Assembly (NCBI GenBank): GCA_000181795.3
Contig: CM012955.1
Coordinates: 11,990,413 to 12,054,412 of the forward strand
DNA from: Trichinella spiralis
Lineage: Eukaryota > Nematoda > Enoplea > Trichinellida > Trichinellidae
Direction of reading: 5' to 3'
DNA length: 64,000 nucleotides
Under the pieces are notes generated by a model. That model worked only from the letters and a program-made list of their open reading frames with translations. It did not search any database and was not told the origin of the DNA. The number at the start of each line of letters is the position of its first letter. The first letter of the stretch is position 1. Positions 11,627 through 23,983 of the stretch are shown here, piece after piece. The position numbers were made by a program, and so were the translations under genes.

Positions 11627-12757
11627 TCACATGCCATTTAACGTTTCCAAGCAAAGCAAATTGAACATCAATTTCATTGTGTTATGGAACATTTCAATCA
11701 GATGAATCTTGACGAAGAGTTCGTCGAAAAGCAGATCTGTTGCAGGCGTGAGAATTTGAATTTTACTGTAAATTTTGCTAAATTGGCTAGTGAAGTTCGT
11801 AAGCCAGTGACAAATTTTTGGAACGGTAAAATCTGAACGTCGAAAACCATTTCCAGAATGAATAATATCGAACGAAAAGATCATGTCAGTTAGCGGGCGA
11901 AATTCCGCCAAAACACCTCGCTGCATGTCAGAAGACAGCAATGCTAATGGTACCAATTTGGGATAGTAATTTTTTGAAACCATCTTTTTGAATGAGTTCA
12001 AAATAGAGCACATCCGAGTGAAGTTGTACATCACGAATAAAGCCTTCCTAGCAATTGCAGGCAGACCATTTTCTGAAGGGTACGAAATGAAAACGGGCTG
12101 GTCGTGTTTTGCAGTTAACAATTCAAAAACAACAACCAAAGCGGTCAAACGACTGACAATTTGATCTTGGCTATCAACTTTACCATGCTTCTCTTCGATA
12201 CGTTCTAATATTTGCTTTTTTCTTTCGGATAAAAAACACTTGACGCTAAACTGAGCAATGGAGATCTTCACGTGTGCAATCTTATAAGCATAGTTGACAA
12301 ATTGCATATTTTGAAAATATTGTGACAACTGTTGAAAATTGCAACCTTTCAAATCGGAGTATATTATGAAAATTGCATTTTCCTTCCGTTGGTACGTTTG
12401 AAAATATTTTCCAACAGTGGAAAAAAGTTCATCCTTGTTCATGCGGCAAATTTCGGCGCAATTCAGTGATTTTGAAATGAAAATCTCCTTATTGAATTTC
12501 GTTTCCAAAAAACCAAAATCAGAAAACCAGCTACTAACTTTGGGGCAGAGCATCACAACTTGAACGTCGAATCCATTTCGAACAAGCCACTTTTCCATGT
12601 GACAAGTAAGCAAAAGACACCGGAGGGCGGTGAATTCGTTCTTCTCAATCAATCCGCACGTAATACAGCAAAACAGCGAACATTGCTGCTTAAGTTCATC
12701 TTGTCTCGGTGTATTAATTCTCAGCGAATTGAAACGTTCAACAAAATCACTTTCCAT
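11627..12757 (-). CDS. DALRD3-like (DALR anticodon-binding domain) protein
   Basis: One open frame of 376 codons from the ATG at 12757; the frame opens slightly upstream but without an ATG. The C-terminal third looks like the helical DALR anticodon-binding domain of arginyl-tRNA synthetases and DALRD3: FSKIYSKIQIL followed by a Leu-rich helix ending LLCLETLNGM, where family members read LGI...M. A mid-protein segment, DSQDQIVSRLTALVV, also fits. No HIGH or KMSKS synthetase motif is visible, which favours DALRD3 over a real synthetase. In humans DALRD3 binds arginine tRNAs and helps METTL2 make 3-methylcytidine at position 32; a similar role here is inference. It lies 601 bp downstream of the epimerase gene on the same strand. 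An intact 382-codon frame with no intron is unusual beside its intron-rich neighbours. Assignment is moderate. Confidence 0.5.
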   Translation of the reverse strand: MESDFVERFNSLRINTPRQDELKQQCSLFCCITCGLIEKNEFTALRCLLLTCHMEKWLVRNGFDVQVVMLCPKVSSWFSDFGFLETKFNKEIFISKSLNCAEICRMNKDELFSTVGKYFQTYQRKENAIFIIYSDLKGCNFQQLSQYFQNMQFVNYAYKIAHVKISIAQFSVKCFLSERKKQILERIEEKHGKVDSQDQIVSRLTALVVVFELLTAKHDQPVFISYPSENGLPAIARKALFVMYNFTRMCSILNSFKKMVSKNYYPKLVPLALLSSDMQRGVLAEFRPLTDMIFSFDIIHSGNGFRRSDFTVPKICHWLTNFTSQFSKIYSKIQILTPATDLLFDELFVKIHLIEMFHNTMKLMFNLLCLETLNGM

Positions 12758-13358
12758 GATTTCAAGTCTGCCCAACTTTACAAAATTAAATTACTTGATC
12801 AATTTGGAGACAGCATTCTTTGTCAGTATTTTGGTAACTTCGTTTCAATATGAATTGAGTAAAAAAATATATTCATTGAAAATATTTTAAAGAAAAACCA
12901 CTCTTTTACACCTTAACGCTTTTCCACTTTACAAAGAAAAATACTGTACATAAAATTAAGTTCTATCGCGGTATACGGTAAGTTGTTGACAACAAGATAA
13001 GTGTAAAGGTGAAACAACGCACTTCATAAACTTGCAGCAAACATTTGAACGAGTGAAATAAATGTCTGTTCCATAAATTCAGTTGAATTTTTAGTTTTTT
13101 ATTATAAAAACTTTAACAACTGTACCAGTAGTTGTTATTGCTGCCAGTTAAAATAGACGAAAATTGCCATAGCCAAAATATAACATCAACATAACAGTAT
13201 ATCATTGGAAGTGAAAGAATCGGATAAGAGCAACGTGCAGATGATTTTTGAAGTAAAGCTGGAATGGGCAAACAGAAAAAAAGCAATAAAAATTTTCACA
13301 AAAACACGACGAGATCGAGTTTGCAAAGTATCTTAATAAATAATTGATCTATGCTAAA
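12758..13358. other. Intergenic gap between epimerase and DALRD3-like gene
   Basis: AT-rich spacer holding the epimerase 3' UTR and the leader of the DALRD3-like gene. A small upstream exon of the latter cannot be excluded, since an AG precedes the open frame near 12776. Nothing else is seen. Confidence 0.4.
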
Positions 13359-15229
13359 TTAGTTGTGTTTCGCTCGCTCACCTTCGCTAAATCGAATCCA
13401 TCGATTTGCAGTTTCTTTGAACAATTCATCTCCTTCTATAATATACAACCAGTGCAGCTGGAAAATATGTACTGCATGATAATCCCATCGTGCAACATTT
13501 GGCGCGCCATGAAGAGAGACGTGTCTTAAATCGTAAAGTGAACCAACACCAGTATCATAAAGTGGCAACATATTTTTCAAACTATTCAGACCAATTTTAT
13601 AAATGTCCAGCACTTGCTGATTGACACGCTCTGAGCAGAATGCCAGATCACGCAAGCCTATCAGTGAATATATGAAACCATTCAGTACAAACGAACCTGG
13701 CGTAGTTGGATATTCTTCATACCATGGAAACACATTGTAAAAATAATTGATCAGTCCACCGTCTGACGCATTTATGTAAAATAATTGTACTGCTTTCAAA
13801 GCGGAATCCAAATATTCTTTCTTGTTTTCTAGCAAATATGCTCGGCATAATACAGACATGGCATGACCTTGTGCCATCGCTGAATACCAGCCCGGCTTCA
13901 GAACCAAGCGTCCGTTGGACATGGATCGTTTAACAGGAACTGACCAACCTCCTTTCCGATCTTGATTTTCCACAAACCAATTTGCCACGTCCAAAAAGTG
14001 ATCAACATGAGCGTGCGTTTGAAGTGACACATTCGCCACACAAAGTTCACCAGCAAATGCCAACTGTAGGATCACCAATTTTATCGCTTTCAGCTTGACT
14101 TTTTTCATTCTTTTCGAAGTATATCCAATACCGTGCATCAGATCCACGCCGAGATCGCGAGTAAATCGAATCCAACGATTTTTCGGTAGCTGGCCAAAGC
14201 CAAAATACACGTCAAATGAATTGATTACCCTGATCGGCTCCGCAGCGGGAATATAATGAATTCTGTACAACTGCTTTGTATCCGAACGTTGCACAGTGAT
14301 GTGAAAACTGCTTTCTCGATCGGAAGACAATACAAACATACGCAGAACACTAAGTTCTGAACTGTTTTGTATGGTGATCGTTTGCTGACCTTCTACAAAA
14401 CATCGCTTCTCACTGAGACCTGCGATGTACTGAACGTGAGGCATGGGTTCTGCAAAAAACAAAATAACCATTCCATATGATTAATCAATTTCAAACGGAA
14501 TAACAGCTTACCGATTATGCTTCGACTGTAATGTTCTAAACCATACTGACCAATTTGAACCGGATAATAATAGCCTCGTTGGCTCCACTGAACAGACATT
14601 GGGACACCTGAATAATGCAGATTATTTTTCGGTAAAATTAGAAAAAAATCACCTCAAAAAAGTTAGCACAAACCAGATTTTGAATTGATGCAGCGTACGC
14701 GAAAACGTTCTGCAACATTGTACGTGCCGAACTGGCCGAATACACTGTCGGCACGGTAAGTACTAAATGACGGTTGTTGTATTTTCGCAAAACTGTGCTG
14801 AAAATCGAAAAATGTGCTGCCGTTTTCTGATTTTTTCAAAGTACCATAAACCTGAAGCAACGCTGATCATTTAGCAAAAGAGTACAAATATAAATACAAT
14901 AGCAAAAATCGCACGTCAAAGTACGGCTGTAGGAAACTTTTGAATGGCATATACACTTCACCATGTTCGACATCTTCCAAACAACGAACTGTGCGCTTTC
15001 CATTGATTTGGCAAACAACTGGAAGAACGTCATCTTCCATGGCCAAAACTTTCGATTCACCATAAACGCCCGGCAAATGCATCACTGGCGACGGCGTGAA
15101 GTAAAAAATTTTCCGTCGTTCTACATCCCAGTTGTTGAAACGATCACAGATCAGAAAAAGCTTGTATCCCAGTGCAAAGCAAATCGTCAGGCAAACAGCG
15201 GACACGAATTTCAATCGCTTCAAACTCAT
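13359..15229 (-). CDS. GLCE: D-glucuronyl C5-epimerase (heparan sulfate)
   Basis: Exons 15229-14915, 14851-14674, 14607-14512 and 14449-13359 join in frame to 559 residues. The enzyme converts glucuronic acid to iduronic acid in heparan sulfate in the Golgi. The start is the ATG at 15229, followed directly by a type II signal anchor (about residues 5-30). Family landmarks are clear in order: GEVYMPF, PYFDVYG, GVPMSVQW, QIGQYGLEHYS, then a C-terminal alpha-helical domain with LKPGWYSAMAQGHA, WYEEYPTTPGSFVLNG, LYDTGVGSLYDLRH and ARWDYHAVHI, ending ...ERAKHN. The three tyrosines reported as catalytic in vertebrate GLCE are present (EEYPTT, SLYDLRH, WDYH) with near-identical spacing. Length and C-terminus match the family, so it is probably active. 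Flanked by cyclin B upstream and the DALRD3-like gene downstream on the same strand; gaps of 600-770 bp do not suggest an operon. Confidence 0.97.
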
Positions 15230-15994
15230 CTCCCTATTATTAAGAAAAATAGCAGGAAAATTCAAAACTACAGAACGCTAAGTGAAAAGCAAGTTTAATG
15301 AACACATCGAAATAATTGACGCATCACTGTCAATCAAATAATATTTCATTTGTATAATATTTATTATAAAATAAAACAATTTATAAAATCAAGATACACA
15401 AGATAACTTTTAATGTCTGAGTTTATGAAATAAATTTTACTCAGTAAGCAATGTTCAACAATTTTTTGCTGCTGCTGATAAAAAATATTTGCGTAATACA
15501 TTGTATGAAGCACACAGAACGGTATTACTTTTATTAGAAATATTTAAAAAATGATTGAAAAAACGCACATATAAATTTTAATTATCGACTGCCGTTTGTC
15601 ATTTTTACTATTTTGATGAAGTTTTATAATGTTCGAAGTAATTTTTTAATACGCTTTTATTCGTTTCGTTTTCACTTAAATTGTGTAGCTTTCATGTTAT
15701 TATTTATACCATGTTACTGCCGCAAGTGAACAAACAATCTGTTCATGATTACAGTTCGCATATTTTTTGTTTTAAAGGTGAAATTTATAGCAAGTAAACG
15801 ACCGCAATGCAAACAGCAAACGCTGTTTTTGAAAAAGTATCAACGATGTTGCACATAAAATTTTAAATCCCAATTTTATTACGCATGTATTAAATACACT
15901 TCATCTTAAAATAAAAAAGCCATGTTAAAATTAATATATCACGTCAAGAAAATTTACTACCCAAAACTACACATGGCTTCGTTATTGATAACTG
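15230..15994. other. Intergenic spacer between cyclin B and epimerase genes
   Basis: Very AT-rich 765 bp holding the cyclin B 3' UTR and the epimerase 5' flank. No gene or RNA structure is seen. Confidence 0.4.
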
Positions 15995-17577
15995 TTATTC
16001 CAGTTCTGATAATTGGAAATTTTCGTAAACTCTAGTCAAGTGGTCGGGTTGCAAACTCCATTCACCAGTTGCTATCATTCCTTTTTCCACAGTATCATAC
16101 TTCTTCGTGACGAACTAAAAATTAGCATGTAACAAAACTGTGAAAAAATACAAGGAAACATACCAAAGTTGGGTCCTCTGTGTCACTCTGAATACGAATC
16201 ATTGTAGATAACAACTGTTTCGCACAAGGATACAACTGACGGACAGTGTAGGTGGAATAAAACTGCATGTCATTTGTCTAAAATGTAAAATTAAAGTTTA
16301 AATTAAAATGTTTTAAAAATCATGATAACTTGCCCAAGGTCGTCGATGCCCTCGCAACAACAGGGCCAGGTACAAAGCGGCTGCTGCTACCATTGATGGA
16401 TTAAAATGCAGCGCATAATAGTCCATCACCGCTACATCCAAAAAGTACTTCGCAATGGTGTATTCCAGCAAAGTGCACGTCTATCAAAAATATTTGAATT
16501 ATGAAAAATACAGAAAATAAACTCCGGCTTACTTCCGATGCTTTCGCAAAACGTCGTAAAAACAGAATCGAATGCGGACGTGTAATTTCAAAATTCAAAC
16601 TGCACAAAACTTCCCTCTCCATTGCAAAAATTTCCTCAACCGAATAAGTGTAATCGGTGCATCTCGACAAATTATTCACATCCAACACACAAAGATCTTC
16701 AAACTTCGTAGCAGAAAGCAACGTAGCACATCCAACTAACTGCAGATCATCCCGATGAATTTCCTTCTTCTAAAAAAATATTTATAATGGCAGGAAAATA
16801 TTACAGAGCATTCACTTACCTGCAAGTACATGTCAAGCAGTGAGACAGACATAAACATGGCTTCAGAAGTCACTTCATATCGTTCTGCCACTTGAAACAT
16901 CCAATCAACGAGAATGCATCGCATTCGATGGTTAAGCTGTCGATAATTGGCCATGTAATTTTCTCGAATTGCCATTTTTTTCTTAAAATTAAATTCAGAT
17001 TATAAGTTACATCATTTTGATATAAATCAAAATTGTTTCAATGCCAAACTTCCAAATAGAACAGATGGCGGTAAATGTCATTAACATAATCCGCGACAAA
17101 ATTAGGATCGTCACGGTCTTCAGCATCAATGTCAGTGATCAGATTGTTCAAAGCCGCCTCGTTTCGTGGTGGTGTGATCTAAAAAGTAAACATAATTTCA
17201 GAACATTTGAGAAATTAATATTCAAAAACAGTATGCTAATGGAATGAGAAAAAAAACAAAGTGAAATGAAAAGTTAAATTAGAAGGCTGTTTCAGAAACA
17301 GTTATTCAGTAACAAATCGAGTATTTTCAGATATAAAGACTGTATATGAAAACAATCACTGACATAGCAGTGAACAATAACAGCTCACGTTGTGTAACAC
17401 AATGAACATAAATAACAACAATAAAGTATAACTTACTTCCATCTCTTCAGAAACTTGTTGAGACGGAAAAGTCTGGCCCAAAACACGGCGTTCCCCTGCA
17501 TTTCTGCCGACAGCAGGAGCCTTCGGACCTTCATCCACCGACATATCCTCAACTTCGACCGATTGAATGTTCTCCAT
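15995..17577 (-). CDS. B-type mitotic cyclin
   Basis: Seven exons (17577-17437, 17178-17050, 16981-16820, 16769-16533, 16480-16334, 16277-16164, 16114-15995) give 349 residues; every intron is phase 0. The protein would activate Cdk1 for mitosis. The first cyclin fold starts at YVNDIYRHL and has MRCILVDWMFQVAERYEV, where B cyclins read MRAILVDWLVQV. The second starts near LNFEITRPHSILFLRRFAKAS, with LAKYFLD-like helices following. The N-terminus is only about 60 residues, much shorter than usual. It has one destruction-box candidate, RRVLGQTFP, without the usual downstream Asn. Intron 5 (16333-16278) starts GCAAGT, a GC donor; GT alternatives break frame. Cyclin A and B3 fit less well by eye. 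Upstream CCAAT and CHR-like sequences are listed separately. Confidence 0.93.
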
Positions 17578-17792
17578 GCTTGCAAAATCGTAGTACGATG
17601 TACTAAAACAGCATAATCAGAAGTAGTAAACAAATATAAAAAAAGAACGAAAACACAAACAACTCCACGCAATAAGAAGCGGTGAACAGCTCGCGCGCAC
17701 TTGGTAAAATGACCCTTATCGCGAGTTGTCGACCAAAGGATAAAAATCAACATACTTGAAGGCACTTATTTATACTGTATTATTAACCTATA

Positions 17793-18001
17793 TTTGAAAT
17801 TCAAATTTGAAATAAAAATGTATGCTTTTGCTTATGTTTTAATGTTTAAAAAATAATAAATTATATATTTTAAGTGTAAATATTATTTTTTACTAATAAA
17901 AAAAATGAATAAAAATAGGAAATTCGTGACTGAAAAATAAATTCATTTTTTGCGTAGGCGTATAAAGACGAGGCAATTTTTGATTGGCTTACTTTGATTG
18001 G
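17793..18001 (-). promoter_or_regulatory. Candidate CCAAT and CHR-like elements upstream of cyclin B
   Basis: Read toward cyclin B, there are two CCAAT boxes (ATTGG at 17983-17987 and 17997-18001 on plus) and a palindromic run of CHR-like TTTGAA at 17793-17811, about 215-425 bp upstream of the ATG. Mitotic cyclin promoters in other animals use NF-Y CCAAT boxes with a CHR. In such AT-rich DNA chance matches are likely, so this is only suggestive. Confidence 0.25.
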
Positions 18002-18685
18002 ACGATATGTTTTTAGTGTTCTGCCACCTGGTGTCTCGTTTTAACGTTGCTAATAATGATTAACATTTGTCCAGTTTTCTCCACTCCTATTATTGTTTAT
18101 ATGATTTATTATAATAATTTAGTTATTTTTCATTTTCAAAGAATTTTCAATCATCTACTTTAGTTTAGTTTACAAAAAGAAAAATTACATAAAATATACA
18201 TTTATCTTCAATTTATCAAATGTATACATTTAAATTCAAAAATTCGCTGATTTCTTTCAAGCGTCACCGTTAAATCAATACTTGGTCACACATCTATGAT
18301 CTAAGCGAATATACAGTCAGTAATATTTCCAGTGTAATTTTTTTCTGTTTTGAAAACAGCCCTTTGTATAAGAGGATGAAGTTATTCTTTCACTACTCTT
18401 CAGTTCAGCCAATTTCGTGCATCCACTTTTGTCACTGTTAGTTAGCTCGATAATGTAAAAAAAGATTTTATCTTAAAAACGTGCACAAATACACGGGAAT
18501 ATGCAAAAATAATAAATAATAATCGTGCCAACCACTGGCATTACACTGCTCTAAAACCAATTATTAATTGAGTGACTGAATAACGAAGTGTTTTTGTCTC
18601 TCGACGAAACTTACGCGTTTATATTTGATTCCATGTTTAAATAACTTTCCCCTTTTACATCCTGGCGTCGTGCCAGCGTAAGATG

Positions 18686-18718
18686 AACTTTTCCCGCCTT
18701 GCCAGGCGGGAACAAGTT
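18686..18718. repeat. Short inverted repeat with GGCGGGAA arms
   Basis: AACTTTTCCCGCC and GGCGGGAACAAGTT form a near-perfect 13/14-nt inverted repeat (one unpaired base) around the 6-base loop TTGCCA. The GC-rich core stands out in AT-rich DNA. The arms match the E2F consensus (TTCCCGCC), giving two head-to-head sites. A second small stem, CTGGC...GCCAG, lies just upstream at 18662-18676. Confidence 0.6.
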
Positions 18719-19926
18719 AATAGTTTACTGTAGGACAACTTAGAAGTTTTCAACACTGTTTTAGAATTTTTTTATTAATTAATTAATTTCAATCATTTCG
18801 AAATGTTCATTAACAAATGACAAAAAAACAACAATGCAATTTCCACAAAAATATGCATTTATATTAAGTTTCAATTTTTATTTAACTAAGAATAAAAATA
18901 AATATATTTTTTTAGTTTTTTAAAATAGGAAATATTTTTCTTAGTAAAAATATTCTTTTTTTAGTACTTTTTTATGTTTACCGTTTTATGTTAAGTCAAA
19001 ACATTCAATTGTATGAATATGAAACGATAATAAAATTGGATCGATTCATGTACAATTTCACCGAATGGCGTGTAATATTCAAAGAAAAAACATCAATTTT
19101 TAAGGAACGAGTAAATTGTACTCTTAGGTTTGTTTCATTTCAAATGCAATTACATAAATAATCGTATATTTGTGTTAAATTGTGGAATTGTATTTTTATT
19201 GGCATTTGATCAAAAATGCATGAAAGCTTTAATGAATGCCGTGGGAAGAGATCGATTGTTTTAGATGAAGTAGTTTGGAAAAAATGACAGTTAATCAAGA
19301 CAGGAAAATGAAAAGTAACGAATCAGATAGAGGAAGTGAGGATGAATGAAAATTTAATTCTTAGATGTGCAAAGTGCAGTGACGAGTGGAGGGAATAATT
19401 GTGTGCTTTATTTTTTTCAGTATTAATTTCGAATAATTTGATGTCCGTGTACAAAAGTGAAAAGGGCATTGCAAATCAACAAATGGAACTGAAATTGATC
19501 TCCCTTGCTCTGTATGCTTCATCTGAACAGCCGAATATGTCTTCTTTTTAATTTTTCGATTTTCGTTAAATCCTTGCAACGAGAGCGGCTTCGGCCAGTA
19601 GCAGACTATCGTCATTATTGCATAAAATCGATCCGCTTAGTGTGCAAATGCCGTTTTCGATAGTCGTCGGCCAGAGGGACGGAACATTTCCTTATTTGTC
19701 CTGTTGAACAAGTTGTCAGCAAATTTTACCCGCATTTTCCACTCCATTCTTATTATAATTCTTCAAAGTCAGTAAAACAAACAACACAACTCTACTCGTA
19801 AATTGTAAAATAAATATGCAAAATATTGAATTAAATTTTCATCATTTTTGTTTTATATATTTTTTTTGAAAAATTTAGCATTATTTTGATGAAATTAAAA
19901 TAAAATGAATATTTAGATTGGGAAAA

Positions 19927-22413
19927 ATGTGCTCAACTCAGTCTGAATTGCTGAAAGAAAATACTATGAACAGCTTTGATGAAGATGAATCTGCTTCATC
20001 AACAATCTCCAGATCACTGCTATTTCAGCGTCCGAAGATGCGATTGGATTTTATCTCGTCTTCAGAAAAGTCGAAACAAGCACTTGCCTACTTGCAAACA
20101 CCAATGTCTCCCAGTCGAACAGGCAAATTATCATTTTCATTATAAATGTACATTATTACAGGAATGTAATATTATAAAAATTTCCATTATATAATCAATA
20201 AAATAAATAAATACATACATAAATAAATATTTATGTGGTTTCTTACTGCGTATTAACAAACGTAAGGCTTTAAGCGATGTCATTGTTTGCAGAAGCAATA
20301 AAATTTGTTCTGTTAATAACTGTGACGTGAATGTGATAATCAAGCTAGTATTTTTTTGAACAACAAAAATAATGAAAAATGAAATGATGAAAACTTTCAT
20401 AAAATTTATTTATTTGATAAAAATTAAAATTTTTTATTTAAATTTTGAAATTATCACAAATTGTTATCAGTTATATTTGCATTTATTTTTTCATATTTCA
20501 TTTCAGAAGAAACTTGGATGGAAAATGCTTTACCATCTGAACATCAGCTTTATTTTGACGGTGGAACACCTCAAGTAGAATTTTCAGAACCAACTTCTTA
20601 CAATGGTCAATTTTTGTATGATGCAAGCGAGAAAGACACTTCTAAATTAAGTAAATAATATGCTAATATTTTTTTTCGTTGAGATTAAGCATTTTTAAAT
20701 TGAAGTTTCTTCACTTTCCGATGATAAAAGTTCTGGAATATTTTCAACTTTGCCAAATGAATGCACTCAGCCGTCACACAGAACAATCCATAAATTTATT
20801 CCAAGACACGATGATGAATTATTATTAGAAGTTGGCGATCCAGTGTTTATTCAACACGAATATGAAGATCACTGGTGCAAAGGTTGAATTTGATTTTTAA
20901 TAATAATTAGACTCATTTCACTTGTAGAGGACTTTTCAAAATGGAAATTGTTTATGGAATTTATTGAATGTATCTGTTTAAATTTTTTTATTTTGTTTAG
21001 GCATGAATTTACGTACTTTCCAAGTTGGAATATTCCCATCTGTGCATGTATTTGAAATGGACTTGGATGAACAACTTTCTACGGCTCAAAATTATAGTAA
21101 TTAATTTGCCCGTCTTATTATATTTTTAATTATCAAATAATGCAAACTAATTAGACTAAATTAATGAAAATTGCAATATTTTTAAAGCAGCAGTTTATGC
21201 ATATAGAATTTTTTCTTGTTACTTGAAAGATTCGTATTCCAATATGAAGTCAGTTTGTCGAAAAAACACGTTTATGCTAAAAAGTAAAACAGTGCGTATT
21301 TTATTGATGATAACGAAAATCATTGTATATTTACGTCATTAATCATGTAAGAAGGGCCAGCTTGAACATTAAGTAACAATTTTTAGCACTGTTAGAAAAT
21401 TTGATTGCTAGCTATTGATCTGTGTTAGAACCTCACCAGAATATTTATCTGACTTTATAAAATGAAGAAATTGTACAACAAGTAATAAAATATGCTTTAA
21501 CGAATATTGAATTTATGAAATAATTTATTTTAAACATAAAATTGTTAAAGGTAAAATTCATACTTTATATTTTGAAATGGTTTGTTCAACAATTGCCATA
21601 AATACAGTTATGCTTATAAGATAGTAGTTCATGGAAAAGTCAAAATAACTGAAATATTGTCTGATAAGAGAATTTTTAGTTTAAATAAAATTTTTTTAGA
21701 TCATTCGTCAATGGGTTTGATGATGAAACATACGGAAAGAGCTAGCTTTTTCCTCACTTTTCTTGGATCCATCGAAGTTGCGCATCACAAGGGAAATGAT
21801 GTTGTAGTTCAAGCAATTAACAAAGTAAGAATAGGTGTATGAAATTCATTGCGTGCATTTTTATATTTAAAATTTCAGATTCTTCAAATTTACAAAAACA
21901 GAGAAGAAACCATTATGCCTCGTACTGTTTTACTTGATGTCTCCTTTAAAGGAGTTCATGTAATCGATAAGTCGTCAAAAAATGTTTGCTATCCAACGTG
22001 TTGCTTTTCAAGAATTAATTTCCATTTGCTAATTTAGTTGTTTCGTTGTGCCCGTTTTGATTACTTTTACAGTCTGCAAAACATCTCCTTCTGCGGTGCT
22101 CATCCCAAACAGCTCAGGTTTATTTTAACATTTGTTTTATATTACATATCTATCCTTTTTTTAATTATAGTGTTTATTTTTATTATTTAGATATTTCGGA
22201 TTTATTACCAAACATCCTTCGCTTCCAGTATTTGCATGCCACGTGTTCATGTCGAAATCCAGCACCCAGTCAGTTGTGGATGCTATTGGGTTTGTAATGA
22301 ACAGCACTCAGATATTTGAATAATTTTACAATCATTCTAGGAGAGCGTTTCAACGTTCTTATAATGAATATATGGCATTTTCCCATCCAACAGAAGATAT
22401 TTATCTCGAATGA
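19927..22413 (+). CDS. JNK-interacting (JIP-type) scaffold, SH3 + PTB
   Basis: Nine exons (19927-20122, 20507-20650, 20706-20882, 21001-21096, 21700-21824, 21879-21983, 22038-22117, 22191-22289, 22341-22413) give 364 residues. JIP scaffolds hold JNK-pathway kinases and bind kinesin light chain. The SH3 domain starts [20 protein letters not shown] (about residue 135), matching JIP1. The PTB domain runs from [19 protein letters not shown] to the end, with [28 protein letters not shown] and the terminal PTEDIYLE that is identical to JIP1. The protein is about half the usual length: the long N-terminal region is missing, but a basic-hydrophobic RPKMRLDF near residue 40 could be the JNK-docking motif. 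Intron 1 needs a GC donor (20123). Extra 5' exons are possible. Confidence 0.92.
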
Positions 22414-23983
22414 TTGAAAATTTACATAGACAAAATTTTAAAAGCATTTTCAATTGCAATTGATATACTGGAAAAGTTTAAATTAAATTAATCAAGATAA
22501 CATTAAATGCACTAAAGCGATGTCATTATCGATGTCGATTATTTCTTTTAATCAGCAATGAGATTTACATTCCTGTTTCTAAACGACTGATTTTATTTTA
22601 AAAATACGTTAAATAATGCAATTGCAATGCAATGGTTTCTCCGAAGAACGATATATATATATATTTATTTATTTATTTATTTATAGTCATTTATTTACAT
22701 TTTTTGAGTAATCATGAGTATAAAATACAAAAAAACTCATTAAATAATATGTAAATTTCTTTTTTTTGAACATTTTATGAACAGCTCCAAAATATGATAT
22801 AATATTTTTTTAATAATAAAGAACGGCCAGCTGTTGGACAAGTTTAAAATGCTTCAAATTTGTAAATATTGATGCAACTTTTCGTTTTTCAATATACTTG
22901 TTGCGCTTATTGATTGAGCATGAACGCAAACCTTTGATTCATTTTCAAAGTTGCGCTTCCAGCGAAGAGCTTCAATTTCTATTTGATTACTCATTCACTG
23001 ATGGCCAATGTCGTCACATCAATAATACTAGTCGAATAAAGAATAGGTGTTTCAATAGTCTATTAAAAATTCCGTCTTCAGTAAACATTAATTTTACTTT
23101 TTTTTCTATTATGGTAATTTCAAAATTATCATAACTGTTTGTGTTGCGATGAACATGTCTACTTTGTTCATTTACTGCTTTTGATCCATTTCAATTCATA
23201 TAATAAGAGAAAATAAATATTGCTGCATGCATATTATATTTCTGCTTTCACAATGCATTTCAAAAGTTTAATGCTTATGCTAAACTAAAATAATATTATC
23301 AATCATAGAAAAATATTTTATTACATTAGTAACATCTGTTTAAAGTGGATTGTTTTTATTATTACGAGTTGAACTTAATAATGATTCAGTTTCTTTTTCA
23401 CTTGCTGCTGCTGAAATTGCATTTAAATCATTATTATTTTTAATAAGAGATGAGTTGGCAGTTTTGAAAAAAAAACATGAATATTCTATTTCTAATTTTG
23501 CTGTAAAAGGTAAAATAAAGGCAAATAATTGATTGTATTACTCATTTTATTTGAAGCTTTTTTCATCGCACAAGTATTCTTAAATGAATCGAAATAAGAA
23601 TTTACAGTAAGAAAACAATGTTGAATAGCAGCAGCTCTGAACTGAATTCGTGAATAAAATAGCACATGGACGTTTCATTTTTAAAATTAAACACCTGCTT
23701 TCAGTTCACTTGACACTGGCATATTATGAAAGAAAATAATAATTATATATGGAAAAAGTAAAAATAAAAGCTTCCACTTTTTATGCTCACAATTAAAAAA
23801 CATCTATACCAATGACACAGGTCATGCAGCGGTTAAAACTTGCACATCACTACTACGGTACAAACTTTCTGATTGTGTAGCGGCGGTTGTTAAAACGTGC
23901 AACTGATTGGCGATGTTCTGCCTGGTGGAAGCGTGTTAGCCGTTCGTTGCCCTGCGAATTGACAAAGTATACATATTTTCGCA
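22414..23983. other. Intergenic region between JIP and PiT genes
   Basis: Very AT-rich. It contains an (AT)n/(TTTA)n microsatellite at 22651-22684 and otherwise only short frames without domain signature. The last 200 bp are less AT-rich and probably hold the PiT leader. Confidence 0.4.
22651..22684. repeat. (AT)n then (TTTA)n microsatellite
   Basis: AT dinucleotides pass into TTTA tetranucleotides in the 3' flank of the JIP gene. Confidence 0.8.

Larger units (their letters stand above)
17578..19926. other. Divergent intergenic region between cyclin B and JIP genes
   Basis: 2.3 kb separating two divergent genes. It holds the candidate cyclin promoter elements, an inverted repeat at 18686-18718, and a slightly GC-richer patch near 19560-19700 with no gene signature. 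JIP leader exons could lie here, because an AG acceptor-like sequence immediately precedes the JIP start exon. Confidence 0.4.

Noticed and set aside
11627-17577. Operon of DALRD3-like, epimerase and cyclin B genes
   Set aside because: Same strand, but gaps of 600-770 bp and unrelated functions; nothing in the sequence shows co-transcription.
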